A stretch of DNA of 64,000 nt from Doryteuthis pealeii (taxonomy: Eukaryota; Mollusca; Cephalopoda; Myopsida; Loliginidae). Numbering within the stretch: the stretch's first letter is position 1; each line of letters begins with the position of its first letter. Positions 25,555-37,391 of this stretch are shown piece by piece. The stretch is taken from positions 12,957,194 to 13,021,193 of the forward strand of contig CM042176.1 in NCBI GenBank assembly GCA_023376005.1, written 5' to 3'. The notes below the pieces were generated by a model, which ran no database searches, was not told the origin of the DNA, and saw only the letters and a list, made by a program, of their open reading frames with translations. A program made the position numbers and the translations under genes.

Positions 25555-25862
25555 TTAACACAGGAACGTGGGCGTACATCAAAATGAACCTGGTCCTCTG
25601 TGGATCACATCTCTACTTCTCCACAGGTGTGACAAAAAGTAATGCCAATTTGTTTAGGACAGGTATAATTACCAACACAGGAACGTGGGACGTACATCAA
25701 AATGAAGCTGGTCCTCTGTAGATCACATCTCTACTTCTCCACAGGTGTGACAAAAAGTAATGCCAATTTGTTTAGGACAGGTATAATTACCAACACAGGA
25801 ACGTGGGACGTACATCAAAAATGAAGCTGGTCGTCTGTGGATCACATCCCTACTTCTGTATA
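25555..25862. repeat. mariner-end tandem repeat, about 2.5 units
   Basis: Same 120-bp unit as the 35.7 kb array, with GACAAAAAGTAATGCCAA in place of the terminal repeat core and diverged by several substitutions. No transposase sequence flanks it. Confidence 0.85.
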
Positions 25863-26393
25863 TGTATAGATAAATCAAAGCGAACTATAATATATGCTGT
25901 AGTTGGTTGATTGGTTGGTTGGAAATTTAAAAAAAAACTCCCATGGGCCTTCATCGGAAAAGACCTCTGCGCATGTCCAATAAAAAGGACTGACTCCCGA
26001 CCCCCAAAAGAATCTCTCGGCCATATCGAGTTCAGGCCTTAACTGAGTATAGTCGCTTCCTCGGCCAGAAGGATATCCCTTGCCACGGTCGACTATGAGC
26101 CAGCCAATAAAGCCTAAGTCATAAAACCACCTTCTGTCTTTGTCTCTTTCTTTTCCGTTCCTTGAATTCCTTCCTTTTCAGCACGACCACCAAGGAGATG
26201 GGGGTACAAAGCAAAAAACCAAAAGAACATGCAACCCGAATATCCAGCTAATTTAAACCTTAAAACACTTAAACCTACTCATCTAGCCCATACATGTCAA
26301 CCCTTGTTGGGTTATTTTATGCCAAACACATTTAATTCAATATAGCATATGCCATATTGACACAAACACGTAAGAGGGAGATGTAAAAAAATA

Positions 26394-26535
26394 GAGTAAG
26401 GAGCTGATGGTAGGTGTGGTGCCNGCTCACACCTCAGATTGCAAAAACAATCTCCTTGGTCTAGTGCTAGTGAAAAGGGGATAGACTCCCTCGCTGATTG
26501 GTTGCTACTGACTTTAGGCCACCCTGACGACTTTA
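26394..26535 (+). mobile_element. SINE family A, head missing
   Basis: Matches only the body and tail (GGAGCTGATGGTAGGTGTGG to TGACGACTTTAC). It contains the only ambiguous base of the window, N at 26424. Confidence 0.75.
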
Positions 26536-26689
26536 CTTTACTTACTTCAATAGAAGTATGAGATTAATTGGTTGGTTGGTTGGATTTTACGGCATGTCAA
26601 CACTTGTTGGGTTATTTTATGCCAAAGATATTTTCTTTTATTAATTCTTGTTAGGTATTTAATTCAATATAGCATATGCCATATTGACA

Positions 26690-26905
26690 CAAACATGTAA
26701 GAGGGAGATGCAAAAAATAGAGTGGCCTGGTGCCTTAACGTTAAGCAAGGCACGGAGAGGGTTGAGTCGGAGAGGAGAGTAGCCTCAACAACAAAGAGAG
26801 CCAGAAAGAAGGAGAAAAAAAAGCAGCCCCAGAAAGCATCACAGTTTGTGTGCATTCAATGCACCAAAGACTGTCACTCAAGAATTGACCTGCAGAGTCA
26901 ATTGC
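26690..26905. repeat. dispersed repeat, inverted copy at 44120-44360
   Basis: GCAAAAAATAGAGTGGCCTG, GTGCCTTAACGTTAAGCAAG and CAGTTTGTGTGCATTCAATG match 44130-44350 in reverse. Both strands keep 60-70 codon frames open, but no domain is recognised. Confidence 0.7.
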
Positions 26906-28059
26906 GCAGATAATTTTTTTTTTGACACCACGCCTTAGTGGTGCGAACAACAACAATTTAATTATTTTTCAAACTCAATTTTAAAAAATCAACATATTTT
27001 TAAATCTATTTAACCTATAGATGGGACCCTAACAGGTACTACCACTCCAGGTCAGGGAGTAATGGTGATAAAGAGGTCGGTAATTTATGAGGAAGTGCGT
27101 CCCAGTCTCCCGCCTCAAAAACCACTACCCGGTGACTATCAAAATAACAACTCCAGCTCGTCGTAATTCTCGTTTATTTATCGTAATTTGTCGTAATTCT
27201 TGTTTAGATATGAAGATGGATATATATTTTTGAATAGACTGAGATAGATAGATAGATAAACAAACAAAATAATATAGATAGATACGAACAAATGGAGATA
27301 GATAGATAGATATTTTCAACAAGTAAATGTATTTGGGGGTGGTTGCTTCTTTTTTTGTCGTAATTCTTGTTTATTTAAACTAAAAATAAGACATTAAACA
27401 AACATGAATAAAAAAAATCTTAGTATTTAAAATAATATAGATAAATATGAACAAATTGAGATAGATAGATGGATAGTTTTGAATAGACTGAGCTGGGTCG
27501 TTATTTCAATAGTCACCGGGCAGCAACTCTTGAGGCAGGAGACCGGGACGCACTTCCTCATGAATTACCAAGAGGTCCTCCACATTCCCCAGAGTTCCAG
27601 AATTTGAACTTCACCATGACACGCAGAACAATAAGATCCTCAGCTACCTGTCTTCTAGCAGATATATGATAAAAAGGGTTGGTGGTTGCCATAAGGGCAA
27701 TAGGGTTAGGACAATCATATAGGTGATAGGGCTTGACGTGACCAATTTTCTTCTCTGCTAGCTACATTTTATCTTTTCATTATGTTCGATTGAAACAGAT
27801 TAGCGTTATCGCTTCTGCACGCTCACCCCCTCTCTCCATCTTTCCCCTACTCTCTTTCTTTCTTATCATATTTTTTCTGTGTATCATGTCCTTTTTCTTC
27901 CCTTTCTTTCTTTATAATAATAACGAAATGGTCCATTATTTAGCTGAGGCGACGATACTCATAAGAAATAAGAATTTGGCGGATAAGAAACACCAGATAA
28001 TCAGGATTTACATTTTTGCATTTCATCTTGGACAATATAGATGACGTCATTTTTAATCA

Positions 28060-28640
28060 GAGGGTGTTGTAAGATAATAACACCGCCCTGTCGGCTGGGG
28101 CGTTAGAATGCACCGACTGCACCTCTGCAGAGGGATAAGACTCCCTGTTGGCCGTGGGTGGCGACCCGTGATGCTTAAGGATAGAGCCCAGGTGGATGAG
28201 CAGTTCATGACTTGCAATACTCCACTTTGGCCCTATCTTGGGCTAGATCACTCGGCTAGTCACGTCAAGCCCTAGCACCTATATGATTTTCCCAACCCTA
28301 TTGCCCTTATGGCAAGCCCCAACTCCTTTTTATCATATGGGTGCTAGAAGGCGGTGGCTGCAGGTCTACATGTCCTGGGAATGATGTTAAACTCTATCTG
28401 ATGGTGAGGTTCCAGTTTTGGAGGTTTGGGGAATGTGGAGCACCCCTTCATCACCATTGCTCCCTGGTCCACTCTGACCCAGAGTGGTAGTACCTGTTAG
28501 GGTCCCATCTATGGGTTAAATAGAAAAATGTATTTATAAAAAAATTGTATTATCCATTAAGAATTGATTTATTTCAAAACTTTATCGGCATTAAATGACC
28601 CACTGAGGTTGATATGCCGTAAAACAAAACAAAACAAAAC
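28060..28640 (-). repeat. dispersed repeat family C, near full length
   Basis: Reverse-strand copy from CCCTGTCGGCTGGGGCGTTA to TTGATATGCCGTAAAAC. Almost the same as 60495-61030. Confidence 0.85.
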
Positions 28641-28914
28641 AAACCAAGATAATAACAGTCATACAAAATAGGAAAACAAGTATTATTATCAGAATTTTTT
28701 CTAATTTTCTTTTCTTACTAATTCCTTTGAAAATAGTGTAGAGTTACTGACAAGCAGGGACTGTATTGAGTTACAGCTTGCCTCCTTGTCTGCTAACTGG
28801 ACGCTAGTTGGAATCCCACTGCGATGTTGAGTATTGTATAGCTTCGACAATATCAGGGGGATGCCTTCTAAAGATAGGGACCATATGACCTTTAGGCACC
28901 CCTTTTTGATCTCG

Positions 28915-29090
28915 ATTAAGAAAGGACATGTTTTTCATTTACACTGTCAATATCCGGTTGTTTTAACAGACGAATTTTAGTTTTTTTTTTTTAAATTATA
29001 AAACTAACCCCTAACCCTAACCCCTAACAAACAACCGGATATTGACGGTGTAAATGAAAAACAACATGTCCTTTCTTAATTGAGTCAGAA
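28915..29090. mobile_element. foldback element F3 with telomere-like core
   Basis: Arms AAGAAAGGACATGTTTTTCA and CACTGTCAATATCCGGTTGT recur inverted; the centre reads ACCCCTAACCCTAACCCCTA. Arms unrelated to F1 and F2. Confidence 0.75.
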
Positions 29091-30584
29091 ATAAAATAAA
29101 TCGTGTCCTTAGTAATAATTAAATCCATTAAAATCTATGCCCAAGCCAATTTTTCCGTTTTAATTTTGACGACGATTTGCAATTTAACCCCTTTTTGGTG
29201 CCCCGAAAGGCGAATGCCACGCTTTTTTTTTCTTTCTTTTTTTCACTTGTAATTGCATGAGCTTCGGTTAATGCGTGGTTTCCCACGTTGAAAAGAGCTT
29301 GTGTCGCGCCCCGGCCTGGTGGGAAACCAGGAAAATACTCGTTTGCGTTCATTATAATTCGGATAATTGATGTACTAAAATTTCGTCAGAAAATAGTTTT
29401 TACTACTCATGTATTTAAGTTTGCCATGTTTAAAAATAACTTTCAATTCTTTTTTTCGGGGAAGCTTTATTTTTGGAAATGTTTTTTTAATTTTTTTAAG
29501 TGGAGTCGTGTAATGTGTCCATAAAGAGGGGATTCAGTTTACAATACACTTACTTATAATATATAATCGGACATTGACTTTGTGTCCAATTTTATGACAT
29601 CTAATGTTCAATTTATAATATATATTTAATGTAAAGCGGACCCTGACTTTATATACATTATTCGACTATTGTAAACTGAACCCCCACTTTATAGTCATCT
29701 TACTTGGTCCCTGTTTTTCTTCTTTTTTTTTTCAAAAATGAAATTTTTTTAAAAGGAATAAAAAGCCATTTTTAAACATGGAATACCCGAAATACTTTTA
29801 AACATGAAAGACCCGAAATACTTTTGCGGCGAAACTGTGAATAAATGAACATAAAGTCTGGTTACAATTTTAAATTAAATTTATATTGTAAATTTATTTT
29901 GCATTTTTTACCCTAATAAATACTGATAGAAAATCAGTGATCAATCATACATTATACGTACGTGGTAAACTGAACCCCTACTTTATGGCCACATCAAATG
30001 GTCTCAATTTTTATATTAAAAAATAAATAAAAAATGATGGAAGTAATTTTTAAACATAGAAAATTTAAATATATAAGAAAAAATATTTTCAAACAAAATT
30101 AGGAATTTTAACTCAACCTTTTATAAATTCAAATTATTTAGTCGAATTTAAATTTTAGCCACAGTAAGATAAGTCAATTTGTGTTTCTTTATATGGTCAT
30201 TTAAAAATTAACTTGTCTTTTTTTAAATATTATTCTTTAGAGTGTAATAATTACACTGCATTCTACCAGTAATGAAAAGCGGGGTGAGTATTTTTTAATT
30301 AAATAAAATTATTTATGCACTTTTTGGATAATGTGGTCCCTTCTGGAATGTTTGGAATGTGCAATGACACATTACGTAAGAAATGCATTTTAAATAGTCA
30401 CAAACCGACACTAATTTTGAAATTTAGAAAAAAAAAATTGAAATAATCTGAATAGTGCAGAATTAATAATTTGATAATTTAAGTTATACGAATAATAAGA
30501 AATGTTATATTATCATATAGAAAATATTTAATTAAAATATAATTTAATTAAAAACAGCACAAAAACAAACGTGTGTATTTACTA
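29091..30584. other. gene-free AT-rich stretch
   Basis: Apart from the single arm of the 47 kb inverted-repeat element at 29095-29185 and a less AT-rich patch at 29180-29340 (short open frame, no recognised domain), I see neither genes nor repeats. Confidence 0.5.
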
Positions 30585-30980
30585 CATCGTAAAAATATTT
30601 CCCCTAATATATTTTAGGAAAAAAACTATTTCAGACATATTTACACTAAAAGGTAAATAATTATGGAAATTTTCCTGAAAATCAGACCATTATTTGATTT
30701 TTCATTTACTTTTTAAAAAGCCGGTAATCATAACTTGTTTTTGGCTACGTTAAATTTCAATTGATTTAACGGTGCAAAAATGTAAACATTGTTTTTCGTT
30801 CATAATTTTCATTATTTCCGTAAACTGAAAAATCTTTTAAAAAATCATTAGGAATTTGGTTAATGTTTCTTCTTTCGAATGGACAAAAATTTTCAAGATA
30901 ATATTAACCTTTAAGCAAGTTTCGTTGTATTAAATAGGGGGGGGGGGGGTAATTTCACAGGGAAAATTGGTGGTACCTAG
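30585..30980. repeat. dispersed repeat, inverted partner at 34275-34700
   Basis: About 400 bp matching 34275-34700 in reverse orientation: CCCCTAATATATTTTAGGAA, GTTTTTGGCTACGTTAAATT, AATGTAAACATTGTTTTTCG, TTTCGAATGGACAAAAATTT and GGAAAATTGGTGGTACCTAG. The two copies face each other around the tRNA gene and the minisatellite. Confidence 0.8.
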
Positions 30981-32320
30981 GAAGCATTTTAAAAAGTTTC
31001 GTTTAAAGTTTAAACGAAAATTGTTTAATGACAGAAAAAAATGCAAAGTTTTTTGGGTTGAATCCAAATAACTTTGTATTTTTTCTTGTTTTTCTTTTCA
31101 ATTTTTCTAATGATTTAAAAAATTTTTGTTTATATATATAATCGGAATACCCCCTCTATGTTCGAAACTTTTTAGAAAAGGGACCACATCATTCGAAAAG
31201 TACCTATATTTATTTTGTTCAATGAAAAGAAGAAAAAAATTGATAACGATTTAACAAGTTTTAGGATTGATCATTTTTTTTATTGTTTTATATCGCAAAT
31301 AATTTTTCCACCTGATGTGTAAAAGTTATTTTATTTCAAGTTTTATTTTATTTATTTTTTTATTTTTTTTTATCTTAAAAGCTTTTAAAACATTTTAAAT
31401 CAAATTCGGAAATCGTTTTGAATATTTTTGGATTTTCTTTTCATAGATTAAAATAAACTTAAAAAAAACAAAAAAAAATACATTTATATAAAAGTTCTTA
31501 ATTAATTTTTTTTTTCTTTACATTTATTTATATTATAAATTAGTATTCAAATTTATATATTATTATATTATATTTATATTTAATTTTTTTATATTAATTT
31601 TTTAATTATTTTTTGCAATTAAATTTTCGTTAATTATTTTTTTTTATATTCATTTTTATACAACTTTTTATATTTCATTTTTTTAAATTATATAAATTAC
31701 TATTAAACTATATTTAATCTTTGAATTGTAATTAATTTTTCATTGTTATATTTTTTTATATATAAAAAAATATTATATTATATTTATATTATAAATTAAT
31801 ATATATTTATATTATAAATTCGTTATAAATTTGATAACGAATACATTGAATACAACAACGTAAAAAGCTTATCTTCTTAAAAAAAAACAAAAAAACTTGT
31901 GTGTCTTTATCAAATATATCACCTATGTAATCTTTTATTAATAATTCACATCAACTTTAAACTGATTTTGACGTTTATATATTAATATACATTTAAAATA
32001 AATTTAATTTTCCTTTTTATAAATGAAATAGAAATTTTACTGACCCGTGACCCCACACAAAGAAAATCCAAAATGTTCAGATACGAAAAATCAAATGACA
32101 ACCTTTTTCGTACGAAAATAATTATAATGAAAAGAAACAATATTAATACGGTCCTATTCGTAAATCTAAATTTTATATTATTATATTTACGACCTAAGAA
32201 TAATAGAAATATAAACTTAATGGACTTAAAACGTTTAAATATAAAATAAGATCTTAAAACTGTGGCATTATATAATCATTTATTATATAGATTTTTGTTA
32301 GAACCAATAGTTTCTATGGG
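30981..32320. other. gene-free, very AT-rich stretch before the tRNA gene
   Basis: Long T and A runs, TATATTATA-type sequence at 31500-31810. No coding frames or repeat families recognised. Nothing resembling an upstream control element for the tRNA gene was seen beyond its internal boxes. Confidence 0.5.
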
Positions 32321-32402
32321 GCTGTGGTGGCCGAGTGGTTAAGGCGTTGGACTTGAAATCCAATGGGCATTGCCCGCGCAGGTTCGAATCCTGCCCGCAG
32401 CG
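32321..32402 (+). tRNA. tRNA-Ser(UGA)
   Basis: 82 nt folding as a class II tRNA. The acceptor arms GCTGTGG and CCGCAGC pair with one wobble. The anticodon loop CTTGAAA sits between TTGGA and TCCAA, giving anticodon TGA. A variable arm reads GGGCATTGCCC, and the T arm holds GGTTCGAATCC. Box A (TGGCCGAGTGG) and box B (GGTTCGAATCC) are intact, and a T7 run at 32406-32412 is a proper Pol III terminator. CCA is not encoded, as expected in eukaryotes. Unlike the SINE heads in this window it has no SINE body attached. Confidence 0.95.
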
Positions 32403-33110
32403 GACATTTTTTTGCGCGTTTTCACAGTAATTTTAGTAAATTATTCTTTGGATGTAAAATAGAATAAAATAAAACTCATCTTTCTTTTTTTTCATTTATT
32501 ACATATATATTATTTTAAATCTAGAATACAAAAGAGCCAGAATGCAATAGAATTGATGAAGTGAAAATGTTTTTTTTTAATGCAATGATGAAATCTGAAA
32601 ACCAATACACTACGAACAATTTTGAGTAATTGATTATAACGGCATGTTAAATCGTATAGGGTTATTTTATGCCTGGAGATTAGGGAATTGCGTTCATTGT
32701 ATAATTATATTTACATTTGTTGTGTCATCGTTTCTTATGGTTGTTTTTTTTTTGTTTTTGTTTTTTGCACAGTGCACACATATCCCTCTATCCCTTATAT
32801 TAATACTTGTGTTCCTTAATTGTACGACCATTATCATCTTGCAACACCCTCTGGTTAAAAATGAGACCGTCCATATCGTCCGAGATTAAATGCAAAATTG
32901 TAAATCCTGATTATCTGGTCTTGCTTATCCACTGAATTCTTATTTCTCATGAATGTCGTCACTATTCCATGAAGAAAGAAAGGGAAGAAAAGGACATGCT
33001 ACACAGAAAAAAATATATGAAAATAAAATAAAGGACAGATAGAAAGATGGGGTGAACGTGCAAAAGCGATAACGCTAATCTGTTTCAATCGAACATAACA
33101 AAAAGATAAA

Positions 33111-33153
<43 letters not shown>

Positions 33154-33257
33154 AAATGAAGATTATTATACTTTTTACATATTGAAGTATTTAGCAATAG
33201 CACTTAAGTAAACATATCAAACGTTATAATAAATTATCATACTGTGGTATATCCACA

Positions 33258-34090
33258 GATCCTGCTAGTCTCCTATCTAATACAAATAATTTGCACATAG
33301 TTATATGGTTTCAAGTATTCCTATTTAATACAAATAATTTGCACACAGTTCTATGGTTTCAAGTATTCCTATTTAATACAAATAATTTGCACACAGTTCT
33401 ATGGTTTCAAGTATTCCTATTTAATACAAATAATTTGCACACAGTTCTATGGTTTCAAGTATTCCTATTTAATACAAATAATTTGCACACAGTTATATGG
33501 TTTCAAGTATTCCTATTTAATACAAATAATTTGCACACAGTTCTATGGTTTCAAGTATTCCTATTTAATACAAATAATTTGCACACAGTTATATGCAGGG
33601 GGTTTCAAGTATTCCTATTTAATACAAATAATTTGCACACAGTTCTATGGTTTCAAGTATTCCTATTTAATACAAATAATTTGCACACAGTTATATGGTT
33701 TCAAGTATTCCTATTTAATACAATAATTTGCACACAGTTCTATGGTTTCAAGTATTCCTATTTAATACAAATAATTTGCACACAGTTATATGGTTTCAAC
33801 CTATCAAATAATTTGCACACAGTTCTATGGTTTCAAGTATTCCTATTTAATACAAATGCACACAGTTCTATGGTTTCAAATATTCCTACAAATAATTTGC
33901 ACACAGTTCTATGGTTTCAAATATTCCTATCTAATACAAATAATTTGCACACAGTTCTATGGTTTCAAATATTCCTATTTAATACAAATAATTTGCACAC
34001 AGTTCTATGGTTTCAAATATTCCTATTTAATACAAATAATTTGCACACAGTTCTATGGTTTCAAGTATTCCTATCTAATACTAATCATTA
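33258..34090. repeat. 48-bp minisatellite, about 17 units, open in frame
   Basis: Unit TTCTATGGTTTCAAGTATTC followed by CTATTTAATACAAATAATTT and GCACACAG, 48 bp. Since 48 is a multiple of three, a 270-codon plus-strand frame of 16-residue repeats stays open. It lies next to a minus-strand LINE tail. Related single units occur at 39290-39360, 39850-39895 and 40140-40790. Confidence 0.95.
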
Positions 34091-34093
34091 TCA

Positions 34094-34288
34094 TCATGCA
34101 TAGATTCTGATGACAATCTCTCGCCACCCGTCCCTGTCGGTCATCGCCCCTGGCAGGTCTTCTACACAGCATCTAGAATCTGCACAGAGCTGATTGATGT
34201 AGGTTTTTGTTGCTTGGCATACACGGGTGTGTCCATGAGTAGGTGTCCACAGGAGAGTGTAACCTATGAGTTCATTAGGTACCACCAA
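34094..34288 (-). pseudogene. LINE ORF2 C-terminal remnant
   Basis: The minus frame contains TKTYINQLCADSRC and VEDLPGAMTDRDGWREIV, matching the QLC.DTG...EDLP.AM.DR..WR motif found at the extreme C terminus of many LINE ORF2 proteins. The 48-bp minisatellite begins immediately downstream, where the LINE 3' UTR would be. Confidence 0.7.
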
Positions 34289-34700
34289 TTTTCCCTGTGA
34301 AATTTACCCCCCCCCCCTATATATAACCCAATAAAACTTACATAAATGTTAATAATATCTTGAAAATTTTTTGTCCATTCGAAAGAAGAAGCATTAAAAA
34401 AACTCCTGATGATTTAAAAAAAAAAAATTTCAGCTTACAGAAATAATGAAAATTATGAACGAAAAACAATGTTTACATTTTTGCACCGTTAAATCAAATG
34501 AAATTCAACGTAGCCAAAAACAAGTTATGACTCGAGGCTTTTTAAAAATCCTATGAAAAATCAATTAATGGTCCGATTTTCACGAAAAATTTCCATAATT
34601 ACTTACCTTTTGATTACAATATGCCTGAAATAATTTTTTTCTAAAACATATTAGGGGAAATATTTTTTTCGAGGTCTACCCCCCCCCCTATTTTATTTTA
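34275..34700. repeat. inverted partner of the 30.6 kb repeat
   Basis: Reverse complement of 30585-30980 with small indels. Its right part also resembles the interior of Helitron copy 4. Confidence 0.8.
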
Positions 34701-35187
34701 TGAAATATGAAAAAATGAACCGACAAAAAACGATTTTTACTTTTTTTTCCATAAAGATAAGAGTCTGAATAAATATATCAGAAGATTTTTATAAGTCTCA
34801 AAGCAAGATCTTTTTAGTAAAATAATCATGAATACAATAATTCTGCTAAAAAAATATCAATAAAGAAACTGACTGTTTTAAATAAAAGTACTGTTTTACT
34901 TATTTTTCAAGATAACGGTGAGTTATTTTTCCCCAATCGGATAATTTGATCTTTGAATTAACAGTTTTTCTTTGTAACAACTCTTTATGTGTGTTATTTC
35001 TTTTTTGCGAGATTTAGAAAAAAAAAGTTTTAAAATATTTACGTTTCTTCCTTCATATTGAAGGCCTAAACTGATCACGTGACCTATTTTGGTGGTACCT
35101 AGTCAGTTCATCTTTGCTTCTCCAACATGTTGCATTCGTCCTATTTGGATGTACAACCACTTACCTCCTATTACACAGTAAGTAAAA

Positions 35188-35437
35188 TAAAGTCGTCGGG
35201 GTGGCCTAAAGTCGGTACCAGCTAGACAGCAAGGGAGTCTATCCCCTTTTCACTAGCGCTAGACCAAGGAGATTGTTTTGGATGTCTGAGGCGGATGTCG
35301 GGAGCGCCACTCCGACCATCAGCTCCTCACATACCGCACATATCTAAGTGCCACTCATACGCTGAGTTGGTGAGGGCCAGAATCGAACCAGGAACATCGA
35401 GGTTCCCAGCCGGATACTCTACCGACTGAGCTAAGGT
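35188..35437 (-). mobile_element. tRNA-headed SINE, family A
   Basis: Reverse-strand copy: tail CGTCGGGGTGGCCTAAAGTC at the low end, head with CTACCGACTGAGCTAAG at the high end. Confidence 0.85.
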
Positions 35438-35741
35438 AAGTGTTCGTACAACTGTTTTTTTTGTGTTTTTTTTTTTTTTTGGTGGTGTGCTGCTTCCAGG
35501 ATTAGTTAAAGACAGCACGCTGCATATCTTTTTCTCTTAGCATTTCGTTAGAGTCTGAGTAGTTGACATCTCATAAAATCCAACCAACCAACCAGCCGAA
35601 CAAACTTATGTTATTTTGAAAAAAGAATTAGAATTTATTGATTCTTATGATTTTTTTTTTTTTTTTTCATTTATGAATTATTTGTTTTAATTTTTGAGAA
35701 GGCTTGGTATGTATGAGAGTTAGTCAGAAAGTAATGCCATT

Positions 35742-36800
35742 TTGTTTAGGACAGGTATAATTACCAACACAGAAACATGTATCATACATCAAAATGAAGC
35801 TGGTCCTCTGTGGATCACATCCCTACTTCTCCACATAAGTGAGTCAAAAAGTAATGCCATTTTGTTTAGGACGTGTATAATTACCAACACAGGAACATGT
35901 ATCATACATCAAAATGAAGCTGGTCCTCTGTGGATCACATCCCTACTTCTCCACATAAGTGAGTCAAAAAGTAATGCCATTTTGTTTAGGACGTGTATAA
36001 TTACCAACACAGGAACATGTATCATACATCAAAATGAAGCTGGTCCTCTGTGGATCACATCCCTACTTCTCTACATAGGTGAGTCAAAAAGTAATGCCAT
36101 TTTGTTTAGGATAGGTATAATTACCAACACAGAAACATGTATCATACATCAAAATGAAGCTGGTCCTCTGTGGATCACATCCCTACTTCTCCACATAGGT
36201 GCGTCAAAAAGTAATGCCATTTTGTTTAGGACAGGTATAATTACCAACACAGGAACATGTATCATACATCAAAATGAAGCTGGCCCTCTATGGATCACAT
36301 CCCTACTTCTCCACATAAGTGAGTCAAAAAGTAATGCCATTTTGTTTAGGACAGGTATAATTACCAACACAGGAACATGTATCATACATCAAAATGAAGC
36401 TGGCCCTCTATGGATCACATCCCTACTTCTTCACATAAGTGAGTCAAAAAGTAATGCCATTTTGTTTAGGACAGGTATAATTACCAACATAGAAACATGT
36501 ATCATACATCGAAATGAAGCTGATCCTCTGTGGATCACATCCCTACTTCTCCACAGGTGAGTGAAAAAGTAATGCCATTTTGTTTAGGACAGGTATAATT
36601 ACCAACACAGAAACATGTATCATACATCGAAATGAAGCTGGCCCTCTATGGATCACATCCCTACTTCTCCACATAAGTGAGTCAAAAAGTAATGCCATTT
36701 TGTTTAGGACAGGTATAATTACCAACACAGGAACATGTATCATACATCAAAATGAAGCTGGTCCTCTGTGGATCACATCCGTACTTCTCCACGTAGTCAC
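35742..36800. repeat. 120-bp tandem repeat, nine units, derived from the mariner end
   Basis: The marker TTACCAACAC recurs at 35761, 35881, 36001, 36121, 36241, 36361, 36481, 36599 and 36719, so the period is exactly 120 except for one 118-bp unit. Because 120 is a multiple of three, a 272-codon frame stays open on the plus strand. It is a translation artefact. Confidence 0.95.
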
Positions 36801-37180
36801 TGTTTCTCTCAATAGCAATTTTCCACCTTCAAATGAGAACATGTATTCTTGCCCCGTAAAATTCTGTTGACTGTTCTTTGAACCATTTCTTCACTACAGA
36901 TTTCAATTCCCCATGACTGGAATAATGTTTGCTTCTCAAACCCTCTTTCATGGGTCCGAAGAGATGATAGTCTGAAGGCTTTGTTAGCATCTGGTGAGTA
37001 TGGAGGATGGGGTAAAGTTGTCCACCTGAATGAGGCGATTTTCTCCCTTGTCCCGATGCTTGTGTGTGGTCGAGCATTGTCATGCAGAAGGAGGACATAG
37101 TCGATTGGCAAATTGGGTCTTACTCATTGGATTTTTGCTCTGAGCCTCATTAGGGTCTCAATGTAGGCCTTAGTTCTATC
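36789..37180 (-). pseudogene. mariner transposase C-terminal remnant, frameshifted
   Basis: The minus strand reads YVLLLHDNARPHTS near 37097-37055, containing the second catalytic Asp of mariner transposases. It then reads LPHPPYSPD, followed after a frame change by SDYHLFGPMKEGLRSK, which carries the third Asp region (D34D type). A stop interrupts the frame upstream (before VRPNLPIDY) and another interrupts the tail near 36830. The N-terminal DNA-binding domain and first catalytic Asp are missing. This copy is inactive. Confidence 0.85.
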
Positions 37181-37391
37181 TTTTTTTTAAACTTCAAATG
37201 AAATAAAGAATGGCATTACTTTTTGACTCACCCTCGTATTATTTTAATTTTTTCCTGCTGTTGTCCTCATCTGTATTGTAATATATAAAAATAGAATATT
37301 TTGGTTGTTGTAACCTCCTTTTTTAAATGATCATGACTCTTCTTGTGGCACTTATCGGATTGATAGCTATATCTATTACATATCTATTTAA

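Larger units (their letters stand above)
35711..37238 (-). mobile_element. mariner-type element, internally deleted, with nine tandem copies of its 3' end
   Basis: The right end (37207-37238) and left end (from about 35711) carry inverted copies of a terminal repeat containing GAGTCAAAAAGTAATGCCAT, next to TA at each side. Between them lie a transposase C-terminal fragment (minus strand) and nine copies of a 120-bp unit that begins with the terminal repeat. On the right, the transposase fragment is reached within about 40 bp of the terminal sequence, so most of the 5' gene is deleted. A related array of two to three units lies at 25555-25862. Confidence 0.75.

Noticed and set aside
33291..34103. 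270-codon frame of 16-residue repeats (LHTVLWFQVFLFNTNN)
   Set aside because: Pure 48-bp minisatellite. Another frame is also open over 106 codons, and no start context or conserved domain exists.
35742..36560. 272-codon plus-strand frame with regular 40-residue repeats
   Set aside because: It is the 120-bp mariner-end array read in a frame that happens to lack stops. The recognisable transposase is on the other strand.
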